DNA of 64,000 nt from contig CAIIXF020000402.1 in NCBI GenBank assembly GCA_903813345.2, forward strand, positions 1-64,000, read 5' to 3'. The stretch comes from Owenia fusiformis (taxonomy: Eukaryota > Annelida > Polychaeta > Sabellida > Oweniidae). Both the position numbers and the translations under genes were made by a program. The notes below the pieces were generated by a model. That model was not told the origin of the DNA and ran no database searches. It saw nothing but the letters and a program-made list of their open reading frames with translations. Below are positions 23,801-38,800 of this stretch, piece after piece. Position 1 is the first letter of the stretch. Each line of letters begins with the position of its first letter.

Positions 23801-26800
23801 AAGCAAAACTACGAAAAAAGCACTCATTTTCACTTTTGAATCACCTATTATCGCCCAAATGGCTATATTTTTTCAAGGTCAAGGTCGCCATGTTAAAAGT
23901 AGAATTACGGAGATAAATCTGCTCTTCAGACAATGTTTGATGGCTTTTCTTCACCACGGAACAAAGATCTTTGCGCTGGTATGCCCATTTCCATGAGATA
24001 ATATACGTGAAAGAGGAACTATGTCTTTAAATGTCATCAAAACTTTATGCCAACACGTGAAAAGGCCATTTCGCACTACTTTTGGCGTAATAATTCCATA
24101 ATGGAGACATGTTTTCTTATTCAGCACTAGTGTAACTGTTTTTAGGTAATTGAGACATTTCTGATAAAAATGGTATCCATAAACATGATATTTTGAATAA
24201 AACGGGGCCAAAAAACGACCCCTGAAGATGCCTGGATTATTTGAGATTTTGGTGTTTTTCACTGGCCTGAAAATGGATGGGGTAGGGGAGTGACACACCT
24301 TTTGGGCTTGTTCAAGTTAGCATTTTAATCAAATGAATGGCCACATGTTTGGTACCATCTTAAAGCTTGTCACGTCCTCTTCAATTTGGTACCCATATCA
24401 TTAGGCCAGACGCTTTATTGTGACGTCACGATGGTACCAAACGATTATAAATTGAAAATTAAGCATCAAAATGCGGCAAAATAATGGTATGACTCCACCA
24501 TTGTTTTGCCGTTTTACTACATGCCACAATCAACATCACTGCCAGCATATCAAACCATGCCCATTTTCCATCAAACTTGGCCCAACTACTATCAGGTGGA
24601 TGTCCTTCAAAAATCAAGTTGGCATGGTTACCAAAGCCTTATAGTTGCCATGGCAACCGTAGAAATGGGGTAAAAAATGAGAGCAAAAAAACACCCAAAC
24701 CCACCATATTGGCACTAATTTATAAAATATTTCTAGACATACAAATTTTCTTAAACTTTGATATCATCTAGGACACTTCTAGACAACGAAAATATCAAAA
24801 ATTGGGGGTAGGTTTACCACTTCGATTTTTTTCTAGGCTTGGTCAAAGCAAAACTACGAAAAAAGCACTCATTTTCACTTTTGAATCACCTATTATCGCC
24901 CAAATGGCTATATTTTTTCAAGGTCAAGGTCGCCATGTTAAAAGTAGAATTACGGAGATAAATCTGCTCTTCAGACAATGTTTGATGGCTTTTCTTCACC
25001 ACGGAACAAAGATCTTTGCGCTGGTATGCCCATTTCCATGAGATAATATACGTGAAAGAGGAACTATGTCTTTAAATGTCATCAAAACTTTATGCCAACA
25101 CGTGAAAAGGCCATTTCGCACTACTTTTGGCGTAATAATTCCATAATGGAGACATGTTTTCTTATTCAGCACTAGTGTAACTGTTTTTAGGTAATTGAGA
25201 CATTTCTGATAAAAATGGTATCCATAAACATGATATTTTGAATAAAACGGGGCCAAAAAACGACCCCTGAAGATGCCTGGATTATTTGAGATTTTGGTGT
25301 TTTTCACTGGCCTGAAAATGGATGGGGTAGGGGAGTGACACACCTTTTGGGCTTGTTCAAGTTAGCATTTTAATCAAATGAATGGCCACATGTTTGGTAC
25401 CATCTTAAAGCTTGTCACGTCCTCTTCAATTTGGTACCCATATCATTAGGCCAGACGCTTTATTGTGACGTCACGATGGTACCAAACGATTATAAATTGA
25501 AAATTAAGCATCAAAATGCGGCAAAATAATGGTATGACTCCACCATTGTTTTGCCGTTTTACTACATGCCACAATCAACATCACTGCCAGCATATCAAAC
25601 CATGCCCATTTTCCATCAAACTTGGCCCAACTACTATCAGGTGGATGTCCTTCAAAAATCAAGTTGGCATGGTTACCAAAGCCTTATAGTTGCCATGGCA
25701 ACCGTAGAAATGGGGTAAAAAATGAGAGCAAAAAAACACCCAAACCCACCATATTGGCACTAATTTATAAAATATTTCTAGACATACAAATTTTCTTAAA
25801 CTTTGATATCATCTAGGACACTTCTAGACAACGAAAATATCAAAAATTGGGGGTAGGTTTACCACTTCGATTTTTTTCTAGGCTTGGTCAAAGCAAAACT
25901 ACGAAAAAAGCACTCATTTTCACTTTTGAATCACCTATTATCGCCCAAATGGCTATATTTTTTCAAGGTCAAGGTCGCCATGTTAAAAGTAGAATTACGG
26001 AGATAAATCTGCTCTTCAGACAATGTTTGATGGCTTTTCTTCACCACGGAACAAAGATCTTTGCGCTGGTATGCCCATTTCCATGAGATAATATACGTGA
26101 AAGAGGAACTATGTCTTTAAATGTCATCAAAACTTTATGCCAACACGTGAAAAGGCCATTTCGCACTACTTTTGGCGTAATAATTCCATAATGGAGACAT
26201 GTTTTCTTATTCAGCACTAGTGTAACTGTTTTTAGGTAATTGAGACATTTCTGATAAAAATGGTATCCATAAACATGATATTTTGAATAAAACGGGGCCA
26301 AAAAACGACCCCTGAAGATGCCTGGATTATTTGAGATTTTGGTGTTTTTCACTGGCCTGAAAATGGATGGGGTAGGGGAGTGACACACCTTTTGGGCTTG
26401 TTCAAGTTAGCATTTTAATCAAATGAATGGCCACATGTTTGGTACCATCTTAAAGCTTGTCACGTCCTCTTCAATTTGGTACCCATATCATTAGGCCAGA
26501 CGCTTTATTGTGACGTCACGATGGTACCAAACGATTATAAATTGAAAATTAAGCATCAAAATGCGGCAAAATAATGGTATGACTCCACCATTGTTTTGCC
26601 GTTTTACTACATGCCACAATCAACATCACTGCCAGCATATCAAACCATGCCCATTTTCCATCAAACTTGGCCCAACTACTATCAGGTGGATGTCCTTCAA
26701 AAATCAAGTTGGCATGGTTACCAAAGCCTTATAGTTGCCATGGCAACCGTAGAAATGGGGTAAAAAATGAGAGCAAAAAAACACCCAAACCCACCATATT

Positions 26801-29800
26801 GGCACTAATTTATAAAATATTTCTAGACATACAAATTTTCTTAAACTTTGATATCATCTAGGACACTTCTAGACAACGAAAATATCAAAAATTGGGGGTA
26901 GGTTTACCACTTCGATTTTTTTCTAGGCTTGGTCAAAGCAAAACTACGAAAAAAGCACTCATTTTCACTTTTGAATCACCTATTATCGCCCAAATGGCTA
27001 TATTTTTTCAAGGTCAAGGTCGCCATGTTAAAAGTAGAATTACGGAGATAAATCTGCTCTTCAGACAATGTTTGATGGCTTTTCTTCACCACGGAACAAA
27101 GATCTTTGCGCTGGTATGCCCATTTCCATGAGATAATATACGTGAAAGAGGAACTATGTCTTTAAATGTCATCAAAACTTTATGCCAACACGTGAAAAGG
27201 CCATTTCGCACTACTTTTGGCGTAATAATTCCATAATGGAGACATGTTTTCTTATTCAGCACTAGTGTAACTGTTTTTAGGTAATTGAGACATTTCTGAT
27301 AAAAATGGTATCCATAAACATGATATTTTGAATAAAACGGGGCCAAAAAACGACCCCTGAAGATGCCTGGATTATTTGAGATTTTGGTGTTTTTCACTGG
27401 CCTGAAAATGGATGGGGTAGGGGAGTGACACACCTTTTGGGCTTGTTCAAGTTAGCATTTTAATCAAATGAATGGCCACATGTTTGGTACCATCTTAAAG
27501 CTTGTCACGTCCTCTTCAATTTGGTACCCATATCATTAGGCCAGACGCTTTATTGTGACGTCACGATGGTACCAAACGATTATAAATTGAAAATTAAGCA
27601 TCAAAATGCGGCAAAATAATGGTATGACTCCACCATTGTTTTGCCGTTTTACTACATGCCACAATCAACATCACTGCCAGCATATCAAACCATGCCCATT
27701 TTCCATCAAACTTGGCCCAACTACTATCAGGTGGATGTCCTTCAAAAATCAAGTTGGCATGGTTACCAAAGCCTTATAGTTGCCATGGCAACCGTAGAAA
27801 TGGGGTAAAAAATGAGAGCAAAAAAACACCCAAACCCACCATATTGGCACTAATTTATAAAATATTTCTAGACATACAAATTTTCTTAAACTTTGATATC
27901 ATCTAGGACACTTCTAGACAACGAAAATATCAAAAATTGGGGGTAGGTTTACCACTTCGATTTTTTTCTAGGCTTGGTCAAAGCAAAACTACGAAAAAAG
28001 CACTCATTTTCACTTTTGAATCACCTATTATCGCCCAAATGGCTATATTTTTTCAAGGTCAAGGTCGCCATGTTAAAAGTAGAATTACGGAGATAAATCT
28101 GCTCTTCAGACAATGTTTGATGGCTTTTCTTCACCACGGAACAAAGATCTTTGCGCTGGTATGCCCATTTCCATGAGATAATATACGTGAAAGAGGAACT
28201 ATGTCTTTAAATGTCATCAAAACTTTATGCCAACACGTGAAAAGGCCATTTCGCACTACTTTTGGCGTAATAATTCCATAATGGAGACATGTTTTCTTAT
28301 TCAGCACTAGTGTAACTGTTTTTAGGTAATTGAGACATTTCTGATAAAAATGGTATCCATAAACATGATATTTTGAATAAAACGGGGCCAAAAAACGACC
28401 CCTGAAGATGCCTGGATTATTTGAGATTTTGGTGTTTTTCACTGGCCTGAAAATGGATGGGGTAGGGGAGTGACACACCTTTTGGGCTTGTTCAAGTTAG
28501 CATTTTAATCAAATGAATGGCCACATGTTTGGTACCATCTTAAAGCTTGTCACGTCCTCTTCAATTTGGTACCCATATCATTAGGCCAGACGCTTTATTG
28601 TGACGTCACGATGGTACCAAACGATTATAAATTGAAAATTAAGCATCAAAATGCGGCAAAATAATGGTATGACTCCACCATTGTTTTGCCGTTTTACTAC
28701 ATGCCACAATCAACATCACTGCCAGCATATCAAACCATGCCCATTTTCCATCAAACTTGGCCCAACTACTATCAGGTGGATGTCCTTCAAAAATCAAGTT
28801 GGCATGGTTACCAAAGCCTTATAGTTGCCATGGCAACCGTAGAAATGGGGTAAAAAATGAGAGCAAAAAAACACCCAAACCCACCATATTGGCACTAATT
28901 TATAAAATATTTCTAGACATACAAATTTTCTTAAACTTTGATATCATCTAGGACACTTCTAGACAACGAAAATATCAAAAATTGGGGGTAGGTTTACCAC
29001 TTCGATTTTTTTCTAGGCTTGGTCAAAGCAAAACTACGAAAAAAGCACTCATTTTCACTTTTGAATCACCTATTATCGCCCAAATGGCTATATTTTTTCA
29101 AGGTCAAGGTCGCCATGTTAAAAGTAGAATTACGGAGATAAATCTGCTCTTCAGACAATGTTTGATGGCTTTTCTTCACCACGGAACAAAGATCTTTGCG
29201 CTGGTATGCCCATTTCCATGAGATAATATACGTGAAAGAGGAACTATGTCTTTAAATGTCATCAAAACTTTATGCCAACACGTGAAAAGGCCATTTCGCA
29301 CTACTTTTGGCGTAATAATTCCATAATGGAGACATGTTTTCTTATTCAGCACTAGTGTAACTGTTTTTAGGTAATTGAGACATTTCTGATAAAAATGGTA
29401 TCCATAAACATGATATTTTGAATAAAACGGGGCCAAAAAACGACCCCTGAAGATGCCTGGATTATTTGAGATTTTGGTGTTTTTCACTGGCCTGAAAATG
29501 GATGGGGTAGGGGAGTGACACACCTTTTGGGCTTGTTCAAGTTAGCATTTTAATCAAATGAATGGCCACATGTTTGGTACCATCTTAAAGCTTGTCACGT
29601 CCTCTTCAATTTGGTACCCATATCATTAGGCCAGACGCTTTATTGTGACGTCACGATGGTACCAAACGATTATAAATTGAAAATTAAGCATCAAAATGCG
29701 GCAAAATAATGGTATGACTCCACCATTGTTTTGCCGTTTTACTACATGCCACAATCAACATCACTGCCAGCATATCAAACCATGCCCATTTTCCATCAAA

Positions 29801-32800
29801 CTTGGCCCAACTACTATCAGGTGGATGTCCTTCAAAAATCAAGTTGGCATGGTTACCAAAGCCTTATAGTTGCCATGGCAACCGTAGAAATGGGGTAAAA
29901 AATGAGAGCAAAAAAACACCCAAACCCACCATATTGGCACTAATTTATAAAATATTTCTAGACATACAAATTTTCTTAAACTTTGATATCATCTAGGACA
30001 CTTCTAGACAACGAAAATATCAAAAATTGGGGGTAGGTTTACCACTTCGATTTTTTTCTAGGCTTGGTCAAAGCAAAACTACGAAAAAAGCACTCATTTT
30101 CACTTTTGAATCACCTATTATCGCCCAAATGGCTATATTTTTTCAAGGTCAAGGTCGCCATGTTAAAAGTAGAATTACGGAGATAAATCTGCTCTTCAGA
30201 CAATGTTTGATGGCTTTTCTTCACCACGGAACAAAGATCTTTGCGCTGGTATGCCCATTTCCATGAGATAATATACGTGAAAGAGGAACTATGTCTTTAA
30301 ATGTCATCAAAACTTTATGCCAACACGTGAAAAGGCCATTTCGCACTACTTTTGGCGTAATAATTCCATAATGGAGACATGTTTTCTTATTCAGCACTAG
30401 TGTAACTGTTTTTAGGTAATTGAGACATTTCTGATAAAAATGGTATCCATAAACATGATATTTTGAATAAAACGGGGCCAAAAAACGACCCCTGAAGATG
30501 CCTGGATTATTTGAGATTTTGGTGTTTTTCACTGGCCTGAAAATGGATGGGGTAGGGGAGTGACACACCTTTTGGGCTTGTTCAAGTTAGCATTTTAATC
30601 AAATGAATGGCCACATGTTTGGTACCATCTTAAAGCTTGTCACGTCCTCTTCAATTTGGTACCCATATCATTAGGCCAGACGCTTTATTGTGACGTCACG
30701 ATGGTACCAAACGATTATAAATTGAAAATTAAGCATCAAAATGCGGCAAAATAATGGTATGACTCCACCATTGTTTTGCCGTTTTACTACATGCCACAAT
30801 CAACATCACTGCCAGCATATCAAACCATGCCCATTTTCCATCAAACTTGGCCCAACTACTATCAGGTGGATGTCCTTCAAAAATCAAGTTGGCATGGTTA
30901 CCAAAGCCTTATAGTTGCCATGGCAACCGTAGAAATGGGGTAAAAAATGAGAGCAAAAAAACACCCAAACCCACCATATTGGCACTAATTTATAAAATAT
31001 TTCTAGACATACAAATTTTCTTAAACTTTGATATCATCTAGGACACTTCTAGACAACGAAAATATCAAAAATTGGGGGTAGGTTTACCACTTCGATTTTT
31101 TTCTAGGCTTGGTCAAAGCAAAACTACGAAAAAAGCACTCATTTTCACTTTTGAATCACCTATTATCGCCCAAATGGCTATATTTTTTCAAGGTCAAGGT
31201 CGCCATGTTAAAAGTAGAATTACGGAGATAAATCTGCTCTTCAGACAATGTTTGATGGCTTTTCTTCACCACGGAACAAAGATCTTTGCGCTGGTATGCC
31301 CATTTCCATGAGATAATATACGTGAAAGAGGAACTATGTCTTTAAATGTCATCAAAACTTTATGCCAACACGTGAAAAGGCCATTTCGCACTACTTTTGG
31401 CGTAATAATTCCATAATGGAGACATGTTTTCTTATTCAGCACTAGTGTAACTGTTTTTAGGTAATTGAGACATTTCTGATAAAAATGGTATCCATAAACA
31501 TGATATTTTGAATAAAACGGGGCCAAAAAACGACCCCTGAAGATGCCTGGATTATTTGAGATTTTGGTGTTTTTCACTGGCCTGAAAATGGATGGGGTAG
31601 GGGAGTGACACACCTTTTGGGCTTGTTCAAGTTAGCATTTTAATCAAATGAATGGCCACATGTTTGGTACCATCTTAAAGCTTGTCACGTCCTCTTCAAT
31701 TTGGTACCCATATCATTAGGCCAGACGCTTTATTGTGACGTCACGATGGTACCAAACGATTATAAATTGAAAATTAAGCATCAAAATGCGGCAAAATAAT
31801 GGTATGACTCCACCATTGTTTTGCCGTTTTACTACATGCCACAATCAACATCACTGCCAGCATATCAAACCATGCCCATTTTCCATCAAACTTGGCCCAA
31901 CTACTATCAGGTGGATGTCCTTCAAAAATCAAGTTGGCATGGTTACCAAAGCCTTATAGTTGCCATGGCAACCGTAGAAATGGGGTAAAAAATGAGAGCA
32001 AAAAAACACCCAAACCCACCATATTGGCACTAATTTATAAAATATTTCTAGACATACAAATTTTCTTAAACTTTGATATCATCTAGGACACTTCTAGACA
32101 ACGAAAATATCAAAAATTGGGGGTAGGTTTACCACTTCGATTTTTTTCTAGGCTTGGTCAAAGCAAAACTACGAAAAAAGCACTCATTTTCACTTTTGAA
32201 TCACCTATTATCGCCCAAATGGCTATATTTTTTCAAGGTCAAGGTCGCCATGTTAAAAGTAGAATTACGGAGATAAATCTGCTCTTCAGACAATGTTTGA
32301 TGGCTTTTCTTCACCACGGAACAAAGATCTTTGCGCTGGTATGCCCATTTCCATGAGATAATATACGTGAAAGAGGAACTATGTCTTTAAATGTCATCAA
32401 AACTTTATGCCAACACGTGAAAAGGCCATTTCGCACTACTTTTGGCGTAATAATTCCATAATGGAGACATGTTTTCTTATTCAGCACTAGTGTAACTGTT
32501 TTTAGGTAATTGAGACATTTCTGATAAAAATGGTATCCATAAACATGATATTTTGAATAAAACGGGGCCAAAAAACGACCCCTGAAGATGCCTGGATTAT
32601 TTGAGATTTTGGTGTTTTTCACTGGCCTGAAAATGGATGGGGTAGGGGAGTGACACACCTTTTGGGCTTGTTCAAGTTAGCATTTTAATCAAATGAATGG
32701 CCACATGTTTGGTACCATCTTAAAGCTTGTCACGTCCTCTTCAATTTGGTACCCATATCATTAGGCCAGACGCTTTATTGTGACGTCACGATGGTACCAA

Positions 32801-35800
32801 ACGATTATAAATTGAAAATTAAGCATCAAAATGCGGCAAAATAATGGTATGACTCCACCATTGTTTTGCCGTTTACTACATGCCACAATCAACATCACTG
32901 CCAGCATATCAAACCATGCCCATTTTCCATCAAACTTGGCCCAACTACTATCAGGTGGATGTCCTTCAAAAATCAAGTTGGCATGGTTACCAAAGCCTTA
33001 TAGTTGCCATGGCAACCGTAGAAATGGGGTAAAAAATGAGAGCAAAAAAACACCCAAACCCACCATATTGGCACTAATTTATAAAATATTTCTAGACATA
33101 CAAATTTTCTTAAACTTTGATATCATCTAGGACACTTCTAGACAACGAAAATATCAAAAATTGGGGGTAGGTTTACCACTTCGATTTTTTTCTAGGCTTG
33201 GTCAAAGCAAAACTACGAAAAAAGCACTCATTTTCACTTTTGAATCACCTATTATCGCCCAAATGGCTATATTTTTTCAAGGTCAAGGTCGCCATGTTAA
33301 AAGTAGAATTACGGAGATAAATCTGCTCTTCAGACAATGTTTGATGGCTTTTCTTCACCACGGAACAAAGATCTTTGCGCTGGTATGCCCATTTCCATGA
33401 GATAATATACGTGAAAGAGGAACTATGTCTTTAAATGTCATCAAAACTTTATGCCAACACGTGAAAAGGCCATTTCGCACTACTTTTGGCGTAATAATTC
33501 CATAATGGAGACATGTTTTCTTATTCAGCACTAGTGTAACTGTTTTTAGGTAATTGAGACATTTCTGATAAAAATGGTATCCATAAACATGATATTTTGA
33601 ATAAAACGGGGCCAAAAAACGACCCCTGAAGATGCCTGGATTATTTGAGATTTTGGTGTTTTTCACTGGCCTGAAAATGGATGGGGTAGGGGAGTGACAC
33701 ACCTTTTGGGCTTGTTCAAGTTAGCATTTTAATCAAATGAATGGCCACATGTTTGGTACCATCTTAAAGCTTGTCACGTCCTCTTCAATTTGGTACCCAT
33801 ATCATTAGGCCAGACGCTTTATTGTGACGTCACGATGGTACCAAACGATTATAAATTGAAAATTAAGCATCAAAATGCGGCAAAATAATGGTATGACTCC
33901 ACCATTGTTTTGCCGTTTTACTACATGCCACAATCAACATCACTGCCAGCATATCAAACCATGCCCATTTTCCATCAAACTTGGCCCAACTACTATCAGG
34001 TGGATGTCCTTCAAAAATCAAGTTGGCATGGTTACCAAAGCCTTATAGTTGCCATGGCAACCGTAGAAATGGGGTAAAAAATGAGAGCAAAAAAACACCC
34101 AAACCCACCATATTGGCACTAATTTATAAAATATTTCTAGACATACAAATTTTCTTAAACTTTGATATCATCTAGGACACTTCTAGACAACGAAAATATC
34201 AAAAATTGGGGGTAGGTTTACCACTTCGATTTTTTCTAGGCTTGGTCAAAGCAAAACTACGAAAAAAGCACTCATTTTCACTTTTGAATCACCTATTATC
34301 GCCCAAATGGCTATATTTTTTCAAGGTCAAGGTCGCCATGTTAAAAGTAGAATTACGGAGATAAATCTGCTCTTCAGACAATGTTTGATGGCTTTTCTTC
34401 ACCACGGAACAAAGATCTTTGCGCTGGTATGCCCATTTCCATGAGATAATATACGTGAAAGAGGAACTATGTCTTTAAATGTCATCAAAACTTTATGCCA
34501 ACACGTGAAAAGGCCATTTCGCACTACTTTTGGCGTAATAATTCCATAATGGAGACATGTTTTCTTATTCAGCACTAGTGTAACTGTTTTTAGGTAATTG
34601 AGACATTTCTGATAAAAATGGTATCCATAAACATGATATTTTGAATAAAACGGGGCCAAAAAACGACCCCTGAAGATGCCTGGATTATTTGAGATTTTGG
34701 TGTTTTTCACTGGCCTGAAAATGGATGGGGTAGGGGAGTGACACACCTTTTGGGCTTGTTCAAGTTAGCATTTTAATCAAATGAATGGCCACATGTTTGG
34801 TACCATCTTAAAGCTTGTCACGTCCTCTTCAATTTGGTACCCATATCATTAGGCCAGACGCTTTATTGTGACGTCACGATGGTACCAAACGATTATAAAT
34901 TGAAAATTAAGCATCAAAATGCGGCAAAATAATGGTATGACTCCACCATTGTTTTGCCGTTTTACTACATGCCACAATCAACATCACTGCCAGCATATCA
35001 AACCATGCCCATTTTCCATCAAACTTGGCCCAACTACTATCAGGTGGATGTCCTTCAAAATCAAGTTGGCATGGTTACCAAAGCCTTATAGTTGCCATGG
35101 CAACCGTAGAAATGGGGTAAAAAATGAGAGCAAAAAAAACACCCAAACCCACCATATTGGCACTAATTTATAAAATATTTCTAGACATACAAATTTTCTT
35201 AAACTTTGATATCATCTAGGACACTTCTAGACAACGAAAATATCAAAAATTGGGGGTAGGTTTACCACTTCGATTTTTTTCTAGGCTTGGTCAAAGCAAA
35301 ACTACGAAAAAAGCACTCATTTTCACTTTTGAATCACCTATTATCGCCCAAATGGCTATATTTTTTCAAGGTCAAGGTCGCCATGTTAAAAGTAGAATTA
35401 CGGAGATAAATCTGCTCTTCAGACAATGTTTGATGGCTTTTCTTCACCACGGAACAAAGATCTTTGCGCTGGTATGCCCATTTCCATGAGATAATATACG
35501 TGAAAGAGGAACTATGTCTTTAAATGTCATCAAAACTTTATGCCAACACGTGAAAAGGCCATTTCGCACTACTTTTGGCGTAATAATTCCATAATGGAGA
35601 CATGTTTTCTTATTCAGCACTAGTGTAACTGTTTTTAGGTAATTGAGACATTTCTGATAAAAATGGTATCCATAAACATGATATTTTGAATAAAACGGGG
35701 CCAAAAAACGACCCCTGAAGATGCCTGGATTATTTGAGATTTTGGTGTTTTTCACTGGCCTGAAAATGGATGGGGTAGGGGAGTGACACACCTTTTGGGC

Positions 35801-38800
35801 TTGTTCAAGTTAGCATTTTAATCAAATGAATGGCCACATGTTTGGTACCATCTTAAAGCTTGTCACGTCCTCTTCAATTTGGTACCCATATCATTAGGCC
35901 AGACGCTTTATTGTGACGTCACGATGGTACCAAACGATTATAAATTGAAAATTAAGCATCAAAATGCGGCAAAATAATGGTATGACTCCACCATTGTTTT
36001 GCCGTTTTACTACATGCCACAATCAACATCACTGCCAGCATATCAAACCATGCCCATTTTCCATCAAACTTGGCCCAACTACTATCAGGTGGATGTCCTT
36101 CAAAAATCAAGTTGGCATGGTTACCAAAGCCTTATAGTTGCCATGGCAACCGTAGAAATGGGGTAAAAAATGAGAGCAAAAAAACACCCAAACCCACCAT
36201 ATTGGCACTAATTTATAAAATATTTCTAGACATACAAATTTTCTTAAACTTTGATATCATCTAGGACACTTCTAGACAACGAAAATATCAAAAATTGGGG
36301 GTAGGTTTACCACTTCGATTTTTTTCTAGGCTTGGTCAAAGCAAAACTACGAAAAAAGCACTCATTTTCACTTTTGAATCACCTATTATCGCCCAAATGG
36401 CTATATTTTTTCAAGGTCAAGGTCGCCATGTTAAAAGTAGAATTACGGAGATAAATCTGCTCTTCAGACAATGTTTGATGGCTTTTCTTCACCACGGAAC
36501 AAAGATCTTTGCGCTGGTATGCCCATTTCCATGAGATAATATACGTGAAAGAGGAACTATGTCTTTAAATGTCATCAAAACTTTATGCCAACACGTGAAA
36601 AGGCCATTTCGCACTACTTTTGGCGTAATAATTCCATAATGGAGACATGTTTTCTTATTCAGCACTAGTGTAACTGTTTTTAGGTAATTGAGACATTTCT
36701 GATAAAAATGGTATCCATAAACATGATATTTTGAATAAAACGGGGCCAAAAAACGACCCCTGAAGATGCCTGGATTATTTGAGATTTTGGTGTTTTTCAC
36801 TGGCCTGAAAATGGATGGGGTAGGGGAGTGACACACCTTTTGGGCTTGTTCAAGTTAGCATTTTAATCAAATGAATGGCCACATGTTTGGTACCATCTTA
36901 AAGCTTGTCACGTCCTCTTCAATTTGGTACCCATATCATTAGGCCAGACGCTTTATTGTGACGTCACGATGGTACCAAACGATTATAAATTGAAAATTAA
37001 GCATCAAAATGCGGCAAAATAATGGTATGACTCCACCATTGTTTTGCCGTTTTACTACATGCCACAATCAACATCACTGCCAGCATATCAAACCATGCCC
37101 ATTTTCCATCAAACTTGGCCCAACTACTATCAGGTGGATGTCCTTCAAAAATCAAGTTGGCATGGTTACCAAAGCCTTATAGTTGCCATGGCAACCGTAG
37201 AAATGGGGTAAAAAATGAGAGCAAAAAAACACCCAAACCCACCATATTGGCACTAATTTATAAAATATTTCTAGACATACAAATTTTCTTAAACTTTGAT
37301 ATCATCTAGGACACTTCTAGACAACGAAAATATCAAAAATTGGGGGTAGGTTTACCACTTCGATTTTTTTCTAGGCTTGGTCAAAGCAAAACTACGAAAA
37401 AAGCACTCATTTTCACTTTTGAATCACCTATTATCGCCCAAATGGCTATATTTTTTCAAGGTCAAGGTCGCCATGTTAAAAGTAGAATTACGGAGATAAA
37501 TCTGCTCTTCAGACAATGTTTGATGGCTTTTCTTCACCACGGAACAAAGATCTTTGCGCTGGTATGCCCATTTCCATGAGATAATATACGTGAAAGAGGA
37601 ACTATGTCTTTAAATGTCATCAAAACTTTATGCCAACACGTGAAAAGGCCATTTCGCACTACTTTTGGCGTAATAATTCCATAATGGAGACATGTTTTCT
37701 TATTCAGCACTAGTGTAACTGTTTTTAGGTAATTGAGACATTTCTGATAAAAATGGTATCCATAAACATGATATTTTGAATAAAACGGGGCCAAAAAACG
37801 ACCCCTGAAGATGCCTGGATTATTTGAGATTTTGGTGTTTTTCACTGGCCTGAAAATGGATGGGGTAGGGGAGTGACACACCTTTTGGGCTTGTTCAAGT
37901 TAGCATTTTAATCAAATGAATGGCCACATGTTTGGTACCATCTTAAAGCTTGTCACGTCCTCTTCAATTTGGTACCCATATCATTAGGCCAGACGCTTTA
38001 TTGTGACGTCACGATGGTACCAAACGATTATAAATTGAAAATTAAGCATCAAAATGCGGCAAAATAATGGTATGACTCCACCATTGTTTTGCCGTTTACT
38101 ACATGCCACAATCAACATCACTGCCAGCATATCAAACCATGCCCATTTTCCATCAAACTTGGCCCAACTACTATCAGGTGGATGTCCTTCAAAAATCAAG
38201 TTGGCATGGTTACCAAAGCCTTATAGTTGCCATGGCAACCGTAGAAATGGGGTAAAAAATGAGAGCAAAAAAACACCCAAACCCACCATATTGGCACTAA
38301 TTTATAAAATATTTCTAGACATACAAATTTTCTTAAACTTTGATATCATCTAGGACACTTCTAGACAACGAAAATATCAAAAATTGGGGGTAGGTTTACC
38401 ACTTCGATTTTTTCTAGGCTTGGTCAAAGCAAAACTACGAAAAAAGCACTCATTTTCACTTTTGAATCACCTATTATCGCCCAAATGGCTATATTTTTTC
38501 AAGGTCAAGGTCGCCATGTTAAAAGTAGAATTACGGAGATAAATCTGCTCTTCAGACAATGTTTGATGGCTTTTCTTCACCACGGAACAAAGATCTTTGC
38601 GCTGGTATGCCCATTTCCATGAGATAATATACGTGAAAGAGGAACTATGTCTTTAAATGTCATCAAAACTTTATGCCAACACGTGAAAAGGCCATTTCGC
38701 ACTACTTTTGGCGTAATAATTCCATAATGGAGACATGTTTTCTTATTCAGCACTAGTGTAACTGTTTTTAGGTAATTGAGACATTTCTGATAAAAATGGT